From Streptomyces ortus (GTDB lineage Bacteria; Actinomycetota; Actinomycetes; Streptomycetales; Streptomycetaceae), in the NCBI RefSeq assembly GCF_026341275.1, contig NZ_JAIFZO010000002.1:2023264-2087263 (forward strand): DNA of 64,000 nucleotides, given 5' to 3'. Below, piece after piece: positions 1-10,202 of the stretch (its first letter is position 1; every line of letters starts with the position of its first letter). Under the pieces are notes generated by a model, which worked only from the letters and a program-made list of their open reading frames with translations, ran no database searches and had not been told where the DNA came from. Both the position numbers and the translations under genes were made by a program.

Positions 1-67
1 GTCTCCCTCCCCCGCCGCCCCTACCCGTTCCCGTCACGTACTCGGGGGCTCCGCCCCCGAACCCCCG

Positions 68-121
68 GTCCTCAAACGCCGGACGGGCTGAAGCATTTCA
101 GCCCGTCCGGCGTTTGAGGAC
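68..121. repeat. Long perfect inverted repeat, repeat family A
   Basis: Two 25-base arms (68-92 and 97-121) are exact reverse complements around a 4-base loop. The arm core is GCCCGTCCGGCGTTTGAGGA, which recurs at about 13509-13529. The hairpin is flanked by short G/C palindromes of the GGGGGCTCCGCCCCC kind. It is probably a dispersed intergenic repeat that could also end transcription from the left. I see no gene in bases 1-289. Confidence 0.85.
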
Positions 122-213
122 AAAGGGGGGCGAGGGGGCGCAGCCCCCATATGAGGTCGGGAACGGGAAGGGGCGGCGGGGGCGAAGGAAGGGCCCCTGA
201 CGTCACCGGCACG

Positions 214-245
214 CCCGTATGTCACGAATACGTGTCCCATACGGG
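214..245. promoter_or_regulatory. Short inverted repeat upstream of cysS
   Basis: The arms CCCGTATG (214-221) and CATACGGG (238-245) are exact inverted copies 45 bp before the cysS start. They could be an operator or a leader hairpin. No regulator is recognised, so this is a structural observation only. Confidence 0.35.
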
Positions 246-289
246 ACAAGGGGCGCGGGGCACTACCCCCCGCCCACTACCCTGGTGGG

Positions 290-1690
290 GTGACCATTCG
301 CCTGTACGACACCAGCGCCCGGCAGATTCGCGACTTCACCCCGATCACACCGGGTTGTGTCTCGATCTACCTGTGCGGCGCCACGGTGCAGGCCGCCCCG
401 CACATCGGGCACATCCGGTCCGGGCTCAACTTCGACATCATGCGCCGCTGGTTCGAGTACCGCGGCTACGACGTCACGTTCGTCCGCAACGTGACGGACA
501 TCGACGACAAGATCATCAGGAAGTCCGCGGAGCAGCACAGGCCCTGGTGGGCGATCGGCTACGAGAACGAGCGCGCGTTCAACGACGGCTACACGGCACT
601 GGGCTGCCTCCCGCCGACGTACGAGCCGCGCGCCACCGGCCACGTCACCGAGATGGTCGAGATGATGCGCGGGCTCATCGAGCGCGGTCACGCGTACGAG
701 GCCGACGGGAACGTCTACTTCGACGTACGGTCCCTGCCCGGCTACCTCTCCCTGTCCAACCAGGACCTCGACGAGCTGCGCCAGCCCGCCGAGGACGGCG
801 AGACCGGCAAGCGGGACCCGCGCGACTTCGCCATGTGGAAGGCCGTCAAGCCCGGCGAGCCGTCCTGGGAGACGCCCTGGGGACGCGGCAGGCCCGGCTG
901 GCACCTGGAATGCAGCGCGATGGCGCACAAGTACCTGGGCTCCGCCTTCGACATCCACGGCGGCGGCATCGACCTGATCTTCCCGCACCACGAGAACGAG
1001 ATCGCCCAGGCCGTCGGCTTCGGCGACGAGTTCGCGCACTACTGGGTGCACAACTCATGGGTGACCATGAGCGGCGAGAAGATGTCGAAGTCGCTCGGCA
1101 ACAGCGTCCTCGTCAGCGAGATGGTCAAGGCATGGCGGCCCATCGTGCTCCGTTACTACCTGGGCACGCCGCACTACCGCTCCACCATCGAGTACAGCGA
1201 AGAGGCGCTGCGCGAGGCCGAGTCGGCGTTCGCGCGGATCGAGGGCTTCGTGCAGCGCGTGGTGGAGAAGGCCGGGGGACCGGTCGAGCCCGCCGCCGAG
1301 GTGCCGCCGGCGTTCGCCGAGGCGATGGACGACGACCTGGGGGTCCCGCAGGCCCTCGCCATCGTGCACACCACGGTCCGCCAGGGCAACTCCGCGCTGG
1401 CCGCCGACGACAAGGAAGCGGCCGTCGCCCGGCTCGCCGAGGTCAGGGCCATGCTCGCGGTCCTCGGCCTCGACCCGCTCGACCCGCACTGGGCGGGCGA
1501 GAGCGACCGCGGCGAGGACCTCCACGGAGTCGTCGACACGCTCGTACGGCTGGTGCTGCAGCAGCGCGAGTCCGCCCGCGTCCGCAAGGACTGGGCCACC
1601 GCCGACGCCATCCGCGACCAGTTGAACCAGTCCGGCCTCGTCATCGAGGACGGCCCCCAGGGGCCGCGCTGGACCCTCGGTCCGCGCTGA
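290..1690 (+). CDS. cysS: Cysteinyl-tRNA synthetase
   Basis: Charges tRNA-Cys with cysteine in the cytosol (class I aminoacyl-tRNA synthetase). The 466-residue product carries the HIGH signature at residues 38-41 (APHIGH), the KMSKS signature near 264-268, and the zinc-site segments around Cys29, GWHLECS and the FPHHENE motif. The C-terminal helical anticodon region ([15 protein letters not shown]) supports CysS over the shorter paralogue MshC of mycothiol synthesis. The GTG start follows a weak GGTGGG site. rlmB follows 112 bp downstream, as in many actinobacteria, and a hairpin lies between them. Confidence 0.95.
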   Translation: MTIRLYDTSARQIRDFTPITPGCVSIYLCGATVQAAPHIGHIRSGLNFDIMRRWFEYRGYDVTFVRNVTDIDDKIIRKSAEQHRPWWAIGYENERAFNDGYTALGCLPPTYEPRATGHVTEMVEMMRGLIERGHAYEADGNVYFDVRSLPGYLSLSNQDLDELRQPAEDGETGKRDPRDFAMWKAVKPGEPSWETPWGRGRPGWHLECSAMAHKYLGSAFDIHGGGIDLIFPHHENEIAQAVGFGDEFAHYWVHNSWVTMSGEKMSKSLGNSVLVSEMVKAWRPIVLRYYLGTPHYRSTIEYSEEALREAESAFARIEGFVQRVVEKAGGPVEPAAEVPPAFAEAMDDDLGVPQALAIVHTTVRQGNSALAADDKEAAVARLAEVRAMLAVLGLDPLDPHWAGESDRGEDLHGVVDTLVRLVLQQRESARVRKDWATADAIRDQLNQSGLVIEDGPQGPRWTLGPR

Positions 1691-1718
1691 CCCCTCATCG
1701 ATCGTTCCTTGATCGATT

Positions 1719-1744
1719 GTGCCGTCCGGGTCTCCGGGCGGCAC
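1719..1744 (+). terminator. Hairpin between cysS and rlmB
   Basis: Eleven-base arms (1719-1729 and 1734-1744) pair with one G-T wobble around a 4-base loop just after the cysS stop. There is no T-run, which is usual for Streptomyces terminators. Some read-through into rlmB is likely. Confidence 0.5.
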
Positions 1745-1802
1745 ACTGCATGGACGTGCATCCGTACGTCCATTCGTAAGCGTTCACACAGACAGGTAGG
1801 TC

Positions 1803-2747
1803 ATGGCCGCTCACAACCGCCGCATGTCCGGCAAGAAGGGCGCGCAGGTCGGCAGTGGCGGCCAGCGGCGCAAGGGTCTCGAAGGCAAGGGCCCCACCCC
1901 GCCCGCCGAGGCGCGCAAGGGACACAAGAAGAACCGCATCGCCGGCGCCAAGGCCAAGCAGCTCGTGCGCAAGCCCTCGCCGCGCGGCGGCCGGGGCGGC
2001 AAGGGCACGTCCGAGATGGTCGTCGGCCGCAACTCCGTCGTCGAGGCGCTGCGCGAGGGCGTGCCCGCCTCGATGCTGTACGTCCAGCAGTTCATCGACA
2101 GCGACGAGCGGGTGCGCGAAGCGCTGCAGCTCGCCGCGGACCGTGGCGGCATCCACCTCATGGAGGCCCCGCGTCCCGAGCTGGACCGCATGACCAACGG
2201 GCTCAACCACCAGGGGCTCGTCCTCCAGGTCCCGCCGTACGAGTACGCGCACCCGGACGACCTCGCCGCCGCCGCGTACGACGAGGGCAGGGACCCGCTG
2301 ATCGTCGCCCTCGACGGCGTGACCGACCCGCGCAACCTCGGTGCCGTCGTCCGGTCTGTCTCCGCGTTCGGCGGTCACGGCGTGGTCGTGCCCGAGCGCC
2401 GGGCGGCGGGGATGACCGCCGGTGCGTGGAAGACGTCCGCCGGTGCGGCAGCTCGTACGCCGGTCGCCCGCGCGTCCAATCTGACGCGCGCCCTGGAGGC
2501 GTACAAGAAGGCCGGGCTCGTCGTGGTCGGTCTCGCGGCCGACGGCGAGGCGGAGGTCGGTGACCTGGACGCCCTCGGCGGACCCGTCGTCATCGTCGTC
2601 GGCAGCGAGGGCAAGGGGCTCTCCCGGCTCGTGGGGGAGACCTGCGACTTCCGGGTACGGATCCCGATGCCGGGCGGTACGGAGTCGCTGAACGCGGGTG
2701 TGGCCGCGGGAGTCGTGCTGTACGAGGCCTCGCGGCGCCGGGCCTGA
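1803..2747 (+). CDS. rlmB: 23S rRNA (guanosine-2'-O-)-methyltransferase RlmB
   Basis: A SpoU/TrmH-family SAM-dependent methyltransferase that methylates a 23S rRNA guanosine ribose. The first ~65 residues are a Lys/Arg/Gly-rich tail typical of actinobacterial members (for example [15 protein letters not shown]). After this come the SpoU substrate-binding domain and the knotted domain with its three motifs: [24 protein letters not shown] and [20 protein letters not shown]. The length of 314 residues fits the family. It lies co-directionally behind cysS, a conserved pairing. RlmB and the TrmH-type tRNA enzymes are related, and the rRNA assignment rests on length and context. Confidence 0.9.
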   Translation: MAAHNRRMSGKKGAQVGSGGQRRKGLEGKGPTPPAEARKGHKKNRIAGAKAKQLVRKPSPRGGRGGKGTSEMVVGRNSVVEALREGVPASMLYVQQFIDSDERVREALQLAADRGGIHLMEAPRPELDRMTNGLNHQGLVLQVPPYEYAHPDDLAAAAYDEGRDPLIVALDGVTDPRNLGAVVRSVSAFGGHGVVVPERRAAGMTAGAWKTSAGAAARTPVARASNLTRALEAYKKAGLVVVGLAADGEAEVGDLDALGGPVVIVVGSEGKGLSRLVGETCDFRVRIPMPGGTESLNAGVAAGVVLYEASRRRA

Positions 2748-2786
2748 GCCGTCGGCCCGGCCGACGCCGAGCGGTCGGCTGTTCGG

Positions 2787-2821
2787 CCGCGGGTGCGCGC
2801 GTGCTGGTCGCGCACCCGCGG
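2787..2821 (+). terminator. Hairpin terminator after rlmB
   Basis: Thirteen-base perfect arms (2787-2799 and 2809-2821, CCGCGGGTGCGCG and complement) lie 40 bp after the rlmB stop and before the next promoter region. Confidence 0.7.
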
Positions 2822-2936
2822 AGGAGACGCGAACGGCACAGTTCCGCGCGCCTGACGGGGCCCGCGTTGATCTTGACGGGGTCCGGACACATCGGCGCGG
2901 TCAAAGCAGTGTCCTAAACACACGTCACTCGGTTAG

Positions 2937-4604
2937 ATGAGTGTGGACACCAGAACACCCCGCACACCCACGGGGGACAGCTCGTTGGGATTCGACGACG
3001 CTCCCGCGCTGAGCATGGTGAAGGTGCCGAGCGATCCGGCGCAGGTCATCGTCAATCATGCGAGCTTCCGCGTGCAGTTGAACACCGCGCCGCGGGCCCA
3101 GTCCCCGCGCGGCGCGCGGAACTTGAGCTCGGGCGGCGACACCGCGCGCGTCCCCGTCGTCGGAACCGCCGCAGGCACCCGCCGTCGCGCGCCCGTCGTC
3201 TGGAGCGGGAAGTCCGCCCCCGACGACACGGGCGCCACCCGGTTGCTGCAGGCCGTGCGGAACACGAGCCTTCGGCACGGCGCCGAGGACCCGGTGGGTG
3301 AAGGCGGCGCGACCCAGGTCATTCCGCGCGTCGACGGCGAAGCACCCACAGGGTTCGACGTCGACGCCACCGTCGAGACCCCGGCCGTCCGCGGCCCCGA
3401 GACCCGCCTCCTGCCGCAACAGCTGCGCAGCGCGGGCAGCGCCTACGAGGAGCTCGACCAACCCCCGTACGCGGAGGGCGACTTCGAGGACGACTCCTAC
3501 GAGGACGACGACTACCGGGACGAGGACGACGGGGCGGTCAAGCGGCACGGAGCCGCCCCCGTCCGGCACGGCTACTACCCCGGCCGCCGGATGAACCTCG
3601 GCGTCGTCCTGCTCCCGATGCGCGTCTTCCTCGGCTTCATCTCCATCTACGCCGGCATGGGCAAGCTCTGCGACCCCGTCTACTTCGACGGCGGCAAGCG
3701 CGGCTCCATGGTCAAGTGGCTCAACTCGCTGCACCCGTGGGAACTCGCCGAGCCGCTGCGCGAGTTCGCGCTTCAGCACCCCGTCGGCGCCGGACTGCTC
3801 ATCGCCTTCTTCCAGGTCATCGTCGGCGTCCTCACCGTCCTCGGACTGTGGCAGCGGGTCGCGGCGGCCGTCGGCGCGTCGCTGTCGGCGGCACTCCTGC
3901 TCACCGTGAGCTGGAAGTCCGTGCCCGCCTACGACGCACCCGACATCATCTTCCTGGCCGCCTGGTCGCCGCTGATCATCGCGGGCGCCCCCGTCTACTC
4001 CATCGACGGCCGCCTCGCGGGCGAGGCCTGGCGCACCCTCGGGCCGCGTACCGAGATCTGGGAACTGCGCCGGCGGGTCCTGCGGCGCGGCGCGCTCGTC
4101 GCGGCCATCGTCGTCGGACTCACGCTGCTCATCGGGTCGCTGCTCGGTGGCGCCGTCCGCGACTCCGACCGCGTGGTCGTCCCCGGACCGGGCGAGGCCC
4201 CGCGCAACGAACTGCCCGGCTCCGCGCTCCCGGAGGAGCCCGGCGCGCGCCGCGACAAGCAGAGCCCCTCGGCGTCGGCCGACTCGCCCACCCGGGGCGC
4301 GACCTCGGCGAGCCCGTCGGGCGCCGCGACCTCGCCCGGTGCGACGGCCCGTGAGACGGCCGGCGCGACCGCGGGCCAGCCCAGCCAGACGCAGGGCTCG
4401 AACCAGGCCCCGCCGCAGCAGTCGGCACCCCCGCAGGCGCCCGCCACGACGGCGGGACCGTCCTCCTCGGGCGGCGGCGGCAGCACGGGCGGCGGTACGG
4501 GCACGGGTGGCGGCACCGGATCCGGAGGGGGCACGGGCGGCGGCTCGGGCGGCTCCGGAGGCTCCGGCGGCGACTCCAAGCTCGTGGGCGGGCTGCTCGG
4601 CTGA
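2937..4604 (+). CDS. DoxX-family membrane protein with acidic and Gly/Ser-rich tails
   Basis: A 555-residue protein in three parts. Residues 1-210 are polar, with an Asp/Glu-rich stretch just before the membrane region. Residues ~220-350 hold the DoxX-like bundle of about four membrane helices (MNLGVVLLPMRVFLGFISIY, then GAGLLIAFFQVIVGVLTVLG and others), followed by another hydrophobic segment near 385-400 (ALVAAIVVGLTLLIGSLLGG). The C-terminus, from ~430, is Ser/Ala/Pro- and then Gly-rich low complexity. DoxX proteins are linked to redox stress in other bacteria, but no function can be read here. The ATG has little Shine-Dalgarno sequence; GTG 2943 is a possible alternative start. Confidence 0.8.
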   Translation: MSVDTRTPRTPTGDSSLGFDDAPALSMVKVPSDPAQVIVNHASFRVQLNTAPRAQSPRGARNLSSGGDTARVPVVGTAAGTRRRAPVVWSGKSAPDDTGATRLLQAVRNTSLRHGAEDPVGEGGATQVIPRVDGEAPTGFDVDATVETPAVRGPETRLLPQQLRSAGSAYEELDQPPYAEGDFEDDSYEDDDYRDEDDGAVKRHGAAPVRHGYYPGRRMNLGVVLLPMRVFLGFISIYAGMGKLCDPVYFDGGKRGSMVKWLNSLHPWELAEPLREFALQHPVGAGLLIAFFQVIVGVLTVLGLWQRVAAAVGASLSAALLLTVSWKSVPAYDAPDIIFLAAWSPLIIAGAPVYSIDGRLAGEAWRTLGPRTEIWELRRRVLRRGALVAAIVVGLTLLIGSLLGGAVRDSDRVVVPGPGEAPRNELPGSALPEEPGARRDKQSPSASADSPTRGATSASPSGAATSPGATARETAGATAGQPSQTQGSNQAPPQQSAPPQAPATTAGPSSSGGGGSTGGGTGTGGGTGSGGGTGGGSGGSGGSGGDSKLVGGLLG

Positions 4605-4646
4605 GAGGCCGGCAGGAGCCCGTACGAGCGAGTACGAGCCCGTAGG

Positions 4647-4693
4647 ACGCCGATGGGGCCCCGCACCAGTCAGGTGCGGGGCCCCATCGGCGT
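4647..4693. terminator. Bidirectional terminator between convergent genes
   Basis: Two 21-base perfect arms (4647-4667 and 4673-4693) with a 5-base loop lie between the DoxX gene (plus) and the nucleotidyltransferase gene (minus). This is one of the clearest terminators in the window. Confidence 0.88.
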
Positions 4694-4742
4694 ACGCGCG
4701 GCGTACGTGCCGGTTGCCTCGGGTGGGGTGCTCAGCGGGCGG

Positions 4743-5474
4743 TCAGCGGCTCAGTGCCGCCAGTTCCTTGGCCGCCTCCGTGAGGTCCTTCGCCGTGTCG
4801 ATGGCGCGCCAGTAGGCGCCCTGCGGGATCGGGTAGCCGGCCAGGCGGCGTTCGCGGGCCAGCCGCGGGAACGTGGAACGCTCGTGGTCGCCGAGGGAGG
4901 GCAGCAGATCGGCGAACTCGGGGGAGAACACGTACACACCCGCGTTGATGCCGTGCGTGGTCGGCGGGGCCTCGATGAAGTCCGTGATGTGGCCGAAGTC
5001 GTCGGTCTGCACGGCACCCCACGGAAGGCGGGGACGCGCCAGCGCGAGAGTCGCCACGGCGTCCCGCTCGGTGTGGAAGTCCGCCATCTCCCGCAGCGAG
5101 AAACGGGTCCAGATGTCACCGTTCGTCGCGTACCAGGGGCGGTCGGGGTGCGGCAGGTGCTTCGCCGCGTACTTGAGGCCGCCGCCACGGCCCAGGGGCT
5201 CCGGCTCGACCACGGTGGTCACGGAGACGGGCAGATCCGCCGACTCCAGCCACTCCTGGAGGACCTCGGCGAGATGACCGCAGGAGACGACGACGTCGGT
5301 GACGCCCTCCTCGGCGAGCCAGCTCAGCTGATGGCCGATGATCGGGGTCCCGGTGCCGGGGATCTCGACCATCGGCTTGGGGCGGTCGTCGGTGTAGGGA
5401 CGCAGCCTTGAGCCCTGGCCGCCGGCCAGGACGACGGCTTGAACGGGGCGCGACGCTGCGTTCGGATCGGTCAT
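4743..5474 (-). CDS. Sugar nucleotidyltransferase (NDP-sugar pyrophosphorylase family)
   Basis: A 243-residue GT-A-fold NTP transferase. Near the N-terminus it has the nucleotide-binding loop VVLAGGQGSRLRPYT, followed by RPKPMVEIPG, the motifs used by glucose-1-phosphate thymidylyltransferases and mannose-1-phosphate guanylyltransferases. Later PLGRGGGLKYA and ATNGDIW correspond to the sugar/metal-binding segments. It lacks the C-terminal left-handed-helix domain of bifunctional members. The substrate cannot be told from sequence. It is convergent with the DoxX gene. Confidence 0.85.
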   Translation of the reverse strand: MTDPNAASRPVQAVVLAGGQGSRLRPYTDDRPKPMVEIPGTGTPIIGHQLSWLAEEGVTDVVVSCGHLAEVLQEWLESADLPVSVTTVVEPEPLGRGGGLKYAAKHLPHPDRPWYATNGDIWTRFSLREMADFHTERDAVATLALARPRLPWGAVQTDDFGHITDFIEAPPTTHGINAGVYVFSPEFADLLPSLGDHERSTFPRLARERRLAGYPIPQGAYWRAIDTAKDLTEAAKELAALSR

Positions 5475-5566
5475 GCCCGAACTTTACGTCGCGCTCCGCG
5501 GGATGAGCCGTTGGGGTTTGCGCGGGGTGCGCGGAGCTTGGATCCGCGGGTCGGAGAGGGCCGGCC

Positions 5567-5586
5567 GCGCCGTTCCCCGCGCCCCT
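5567..5586. repeat. Repeat family B, single copy
   Basis: An exact copy of the 20-base core GCGCCGTTCCCCGCGCCCCT in the gap between two minus-strand genes. See the repeat-family finding for all copies. Confidence 0.8.
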
Positions 5587-5600
5587 TGCGGGGCCCGGGC

Positions 5601-6083
5601 TCAGGCGTGCTGGGCTGCTACGCCCGTGGCGAAGGACGTGTCGCACACCGGGCGGGCGAACGACTGGGCGCGGGTCGGGCCGTACGCGCGGACCGCCGCG
5701 CGGCCCAGGGCGCGGGCGATGGAGGCGCAGTGCCTGCCGAGGGACGGGCGGCCGTTCACGGCCTCCTGGAGGTGGGTGAGGGCGACCCCCGGGTTCTTCT
5801 CCTGGAGTTCCAGCAGGAGTTTGTCGCGCAGCACGTCCTGTGGAGCGCGGGACGGGGCGCGCCGGGAGACGTCCTCGGCGGAGGCGGCGAGCGCCGACGT
5901 GGAGGATTCGTTCCCCGACCAGTTGACCCGGGTGACCGCGAGCGTGCCGGAGAGCACCAGGACGACGGGCAGAACGAGGGCGAGGGTACGGCCGATCCGG
6001 CGGGCCGGACCACGGCCGTGTCGGGTCGGTCGGCCGGAGGGGCCGTGGCCGTGTCGCGTCGAGTGGTTAGTGGAGTGCTTCAC
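5601..6083 (-). CDS. Small membrane-anchored protein of unknown function
   Basis: 160 residues. A His/Arg/Gly-rich cytoplasmic head (1-28) is followed by one membrane segment (TLALVLPVVLVLSGTLAV, about 32-50) and an extracytoplasmic domain of about 110 residues. Two cysteines near the end (GRHCASIARALG and RPVCDTSF) could form a disulfide bond outside the cell. The central helix-rich part is Arg/Glu/Leu-rich. No family is recognised. The GTG start is the only one that includes the basic head. It lies directly downstream of msiK but beyond a strong terminator, so it is probably transcribed separately. Confidence 0.7.
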   Translation of the reverse strand: MKHSTNHSTRHGHGPSGRPTRHGRGPARRIGRTLALVLPVVLVLSGTLAVTRVNWSGNESSTSALAASAEDVSRRAPSRAPQDVLRDKLLLELQEKNPGVALTHLQEAVNGRPSLGRHCASIARALGRAAVRAYGPTRAQSFARPVCDTSFATGVAAQHA

Positions 6084-6220
6084 GCGAGTGAGGGTAGCGC
6101 GGGGTGATGATTTGGCGACATTTAGTAATCAGTTCGGGGGACGGGGAAGTGACCGTTTTCGAGTTCGATGTTGACGAACAGCTGTCGAAATGACCGGTCT
6201 GCCGGGGTATTTGTCGACAA

Positions 6221-6258
6221 CGAAGAAGGCCCCGCAGTGGTCTGCGGGGCCTTCTTCG
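6221..6258 (-). terminator. Strong terminator downstream of msiK
   Basis: Seventeen-base perfect arms (6221-6237 and 6242-6258; GAAGAAGGCCCCGCAG core) with a 4-base loop lie 55 bp after the msiK stop. The A/T-rich ends of the stem give a short U-tract on the msiK transcript. Confidence 0.9.
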
Positions 6259-6312
6259 TCAACCTGGGTGAATTCTCCGGGATCCGCCCGGCCGATCGGT
6301 GCGGTTGCGCGA

Positions 6313-7449
<1,137 letters not shown>

Positions 7450-7485
7450 GGTGAGGGGCCCCCTTCACCGGCAGGAACGTGCCGG

Positions 7486-7534
7486 ACGATCCGTAGTGGA
7501 AGGTGGTGTACCGCTACGGAACGATCCGTAGTGG
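7486..7534 (-). promoter_or_regulatory. Direct repeat in the msiK promoter region
   Basis: ACGATCCGTAGTGG occurs exactly twice (7486-7499 and 7521-7534) with a 35-bp period, 37-85 bp upstream of the msiK start. An inverted partner, CCGCTACGG, lies between the copies. This suggests a cooperative regulator site. The second copy overlaps the dre-like site. Confidence 0.5.
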
Positions 7535-7545
7535 TGTAGTCCACA
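7530..7545. promoter_or_regulatory. Candidate DasR (dre) site upstream of msiK
   Basis: AGTGGTGTAGTCCACA matches 13 of 16 bases of the remembered dre consensus AGTGGTCTAGACCACT. DasR is the GntR-type GlcNAc-responsive regulator. Control of msiK by DasR is plausible because msiK powers chitobiose uptake, but here it is inferred from the match alone. Confidence 0.55.
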
Positions 7546-7702
7546 TGAGCGGACTGGTTCAGGACGCTACCCCGCGTTCACTCGTTCTGTCAGTACCCGG
7601 CGGGTAATGAAGTTCGAGGAAATTTTCGACGGGCCCCCGCTGTGACGTGGGTACACTGCTTCGGGCGTGCCTGCGAGCACGCCCGGGCACGTCCGCGTGC
7701 AG

Positions 7703-7777
7703 GCCTCCTTAGCTCAGTCCGGCCAGAGCAACGCACTTGTAATGCGTAGGTCGTCGGTTCGAATCCGACAGGGGGCT
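7703..7777 (+). tRNA. tRNA-Thr (anticodon UGU)
   Basis: A 75-base cloverleaf. The acceptor arms GCCTCCT (7703-7709) and AGGGGGC (7770-7776) pair with one G-T wobble. The D-arm is AGCTCAG..., the anticodon loop CTTGTAA carries TGT, and the T-arm contains GGTTCGAATCC. The 3' CCA is not encoded. The gene 3' of it is convergent and ends 27 bp away. Confidence 0.93.
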
Positions 7778-7803
7778 CCTGGTGTGGTGTCGAGAGGTCC
7801 GGG

Positions 7804-8532
7804 TCACTTGGTGACTCGGGCCTTTTGCGTGGGTACGCCTGCCGCCTGGGCGATGACCTGGGCCGTGCGCAGGCCCTCTCGGTGGGCCGAGCCCGTGTGG
7901 GCGGGGCGGCAGCGGCCCCATTCCGGGGAGTACTCGGCCATGACCGCGCCCGGGTGGTCCGTGGTGAGTTCCGTGAGCGGGGCCTCGCGGCCGGAGGCGG
8001 CCAGGACGCGCTGGAACTCGCCCGCGTTGGCGAAGTCGCACACCGTGTCCTCGGTGCCGTGCACCAGGTGGATGGGGAGGGGTGGGGCCGAGGCGCAGAC
8101 CGCCATCGGGGAAGGCAGGCCGAGCAGCGGTTCGGGCTGGTTGTAGCGGGCCGCGATGCCGACCACGGCGGCCGGGCGCCAGCCCTCCGGCGGGTCGGGG
8201 CGCAGGGCCGTCGCCATGGCCGCGCGCCCGCCCAGGGACCAGCCGACGAGGACGACCTCCTCCGGGTTCCGTACGAAGTCCCAGGTGAAGCGGAGCGAGG
8301 CGGCCAGCTGGGGGCGTCCGCCGTCCTCGGCGTCCGGGTGCCAGTCGGGGACTATGACGGTGGCGCCGAGGCGGGCGACCTCCGCCGCGAGCGCGCCGAG
8401 GACGTCGCGTTCGGCGGGGCCGCGGCCGTGCCAGAGCAGGACGGTCGGGGCGTCCGGGGCGGCTGCGCGATGGATGTCGAGGAGCTGACCGTCGGTCGAG
8501 TAGCGGACGGTGTCCATGACTGCGGTGCTCAT
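7804..8532 (-). CDS. Dienelactone hydrolase-like alpha/beta hydrolase
   Basis: A 242-residue alpha/beta hydrolase. An N-terminal strand leads to VLLWHGRGP. The nucleophile elbow is LVGWSLGGRAAM, and the acid/His part follows HLVHGTEDTVCDFANA with the His in TTDHPGAV. Substrate unknown; phospholipase/carboxylesterase and dienelactone hydrolase families share this pattern. The ATG at 8532 follows AGGGG at good spacing; a second Met lies five codons on. The next minus-strand gene ends 16 bp upstream, so the two may be co-transcribed. Confidence 0.8.
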   Translation of the reverse strand: MSTAVMDTVRYSTDGQLLDIHRAAAPDAPTVLLWHGRGPAERDVLGALAAEVARLGATVIVPDWHPDAEDGGRPQLAASLRFTWDFVRNPEEVVLVGWSLGGRAAMATALRPDPPEGWRPAAVVGIAARYNQPEPLLGLPSPMAVCASAPPLPIHLVHGTEDTVCDFANAGEFQRVLAASGREAPLTELTTDHPGAVMAEYSPEWGRCRPAHTGSAHREGLRTAQVIAQAAGVPTQKARVTK

Positions 8533-8548
8533 GGGGTTCCCCTGTCTT

Positions 8549-10132
8549 TCAGCGGCCCGCGACCCGGTCGGCGAGACGCGCGATCCGGGACGACTGTGCG
8601 GCATGGGTGGTGACTTCGCGGCGGTCGGCGGCTCGATACGTCGCGTACATGCCGTGTACCCCGAGCCAGCGGAAAGGTTCGGGTTCCCACTTGCGGACCT
8701 TGTGATCGGTCCAGGGGAGGGTGGTGAGGTCGGTCTCGCCCGGCCGGCCCGAGTCCTGCTGGATGAGGTCGCGGAGGGTGCGGGCGGCGAGGTTCGCCGT
8801 CGCGACACCGGAGCCGACGTAACCGCCCGCCCAGCCGAGGCCGGTGGCGCGGTCGAGGGTGACCGACGCGCACCAGTCGCGCGGTACGCCGAGCACGCCC
8901 GACCAGGCGTGGGCCACGGCGACGCCGGCGAGCTGGGGGAAGAGGCGCAGGAGGAGTTCGTGCAGGGCCTCGACCGTCGACGGCTGCGTACGGCCGTCGT
9001 TGTCCGTGCGGGAGCCGTAGCGGTACGGGACTCCGCGCCCCCCGAGTGCGATGCGGCCGTCGGCGGTGCGCTGGGCGTACATGTACGCGTGGGCCATGTC
9101 GCCGAGGGTCTCGCGGCCCTCCCAGCCGACCGCCTCCCACTGGGCGGGGGTCAGGGGCTCGGTGGCGATCATCGAGGAGTTCATGGGGAGCCAGGTGCGT
9201 CTGTGGCCCTTGAGGGACGCCGTGAAGCCCTCCGTGCAGCGCAGGACGTAGGGCGCGCGGACGGTTCCGTACGGGGTGACGGCGTGCTTGGGCCGGATCT
9301 CCGTGACGGGGGTCGACTCGTGGATGGTGACGCCGAGCGCCTCGACGGCCGCCGCGAGGCCCTTGAGCAGTTTGACCGGGTGCAGCCGGGCGCCGTGCGG
9401 GGTCCAGGTGGAGCCCACGGCGTCCGCGACCCGGACGCGGTCGGTGGTCTCGCGGGCCCCGTACAGCTCGCGGTCCTTCTCGCCGTACGAGAGTTCCGTC
9501 TCGTGGAAGGCTTTGAGGCGGGCCAGCTGGGCGGGGGTGTACGCGACTTCGAGTACACCCCCGCGGTGGATGTCCGCGTCGATGTTCTCCGCCGCGGTGA
9601 CGTTGATGACCTCGGCGACCGTGGCGTTCATGGCCTTCTGGAGGCGTACGGCGGCCTCGTGGCCGTGCACGCGCGCGTACCGGTCGCGGCCCGCGATGCC
9701 GTTGTAGAGCCAGCCGCCGTTGCGGCCGGAGGCGCCGTAGCCGCAGAACTTCTGCTCCAGGACGGTGATCCGCAGGAAGGGGACGGCCTTCTTCAGGTAG
9801 TACGCGGTCCACAGCCCGGTGTAGCCGCCGCCGACGATCACCACGTCGGCGTTCGCGTCACCCTGAAGGGGCTCGCGGGGGGCGGGGAGGCCCTCCTCGG
9901 CGTACCAGAACGATATGCCGCCGTTCACGGTCGTACGGGGGCCGTGGGGGACACGGAGGCCCCGGCGGGCGTGGGGGCCGTCCGGTGCCTGGGGTGGCTG
10001 CGGCAGAGGTGGTGTCCGCGGCTTGGGGGGCGCGTAAGGCGCGGGGGGTGTGCGGTCCGTGGCGGATGCGCTGTCCGTGCTGGACGCGCTGTCCGGGTCG
10101 GACGCGCTGTCCGCGTTCTCCGTGCTGCTCAT
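8549..10132 (-). CDS. FAD-dependent amine/amino-acid oxidoreductase (DAO family)
   Basis: A 527-residue flavoprotein of the DadA/gamma-glutamylputrescine-oxidase type. The dinucleotide fold appears as DVVIVGGGYTGLWTAYYL (~100), followed by YGASGRNGGWLYNG and, near the C-terminus, GWAGGYVGSGVATANLAART, which closes the FAD site. It oxidises an amine or amino acid, but the substrate is not readable. The first ~30 residues are Ser/Asp/Ala repeats encoded by a GCGCTGTCC-like DNA repeat and precede a Pro-rich linker, so the true start may be later (conserved sequence begins near TTVNGGISFWYA). Confidence 0.82.
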   Translation of the reverse strand: MSSTENADSASDPDSASSTDSASATDRTPPAPYAPPKPRTPPLPQPPQAPDGPHARRGLRVPHGPRTTVNGGISFWYAEEGLPAPREPLQGDANADVVIVGGGYTGLWTAYYLKKAVPFLRITVLEQKFCGYGASGRNGGWLYNGIAGRDRYARVHGHEAAVRLQKAMNATVAEVINVTAAENIDADIHRGGVLEVAYTPAQLARLKAFHETELSYGEKDRELYGARETTDRVRVADAVGSTWTPHGARLHPVKLLKGLAAAVEALGVTIHESTPVTEIRPKHAVTPYGTVRAPYVLRCTEGFTASLKGHRRTWLPMNSSMIATEPLTPAQWEAVGWEGRETLGDMAHAYMYAQRTADGRIALGGRGVPYRYGSRTDNDGRTQPSTVEALHELLLRLFPQLAGVAVAHAWSGVLGVPRDWCASVTLDRATGLGWAGGYVGSGVATANLAARTLRDLIQQDSGRPGETDLTTLPWTDHKVRKWEPEPFRWLGVHGMYATYRAADRREVTTHAAQSSRIARLADRVAGR

Positions 10133-10202
10133 GCGCGGTGACGTTAGCTTCTCCGGGTGGTGGGTGTCTCCTTCGGATTTCGTGGTTCTGGAGAGGGCGG
10201 GG

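Noticed and set aside
34..249. Small minus-strand frame at the window start
   Set aside because: It is mostly the coding shadow of an inverted repeat, with no start context or homology.
7703..7777. tRNA-Thr as an att site of an integrated element
   Set aside because: No duplicate of the tRNA 3' end and no integrase are seen downstream.
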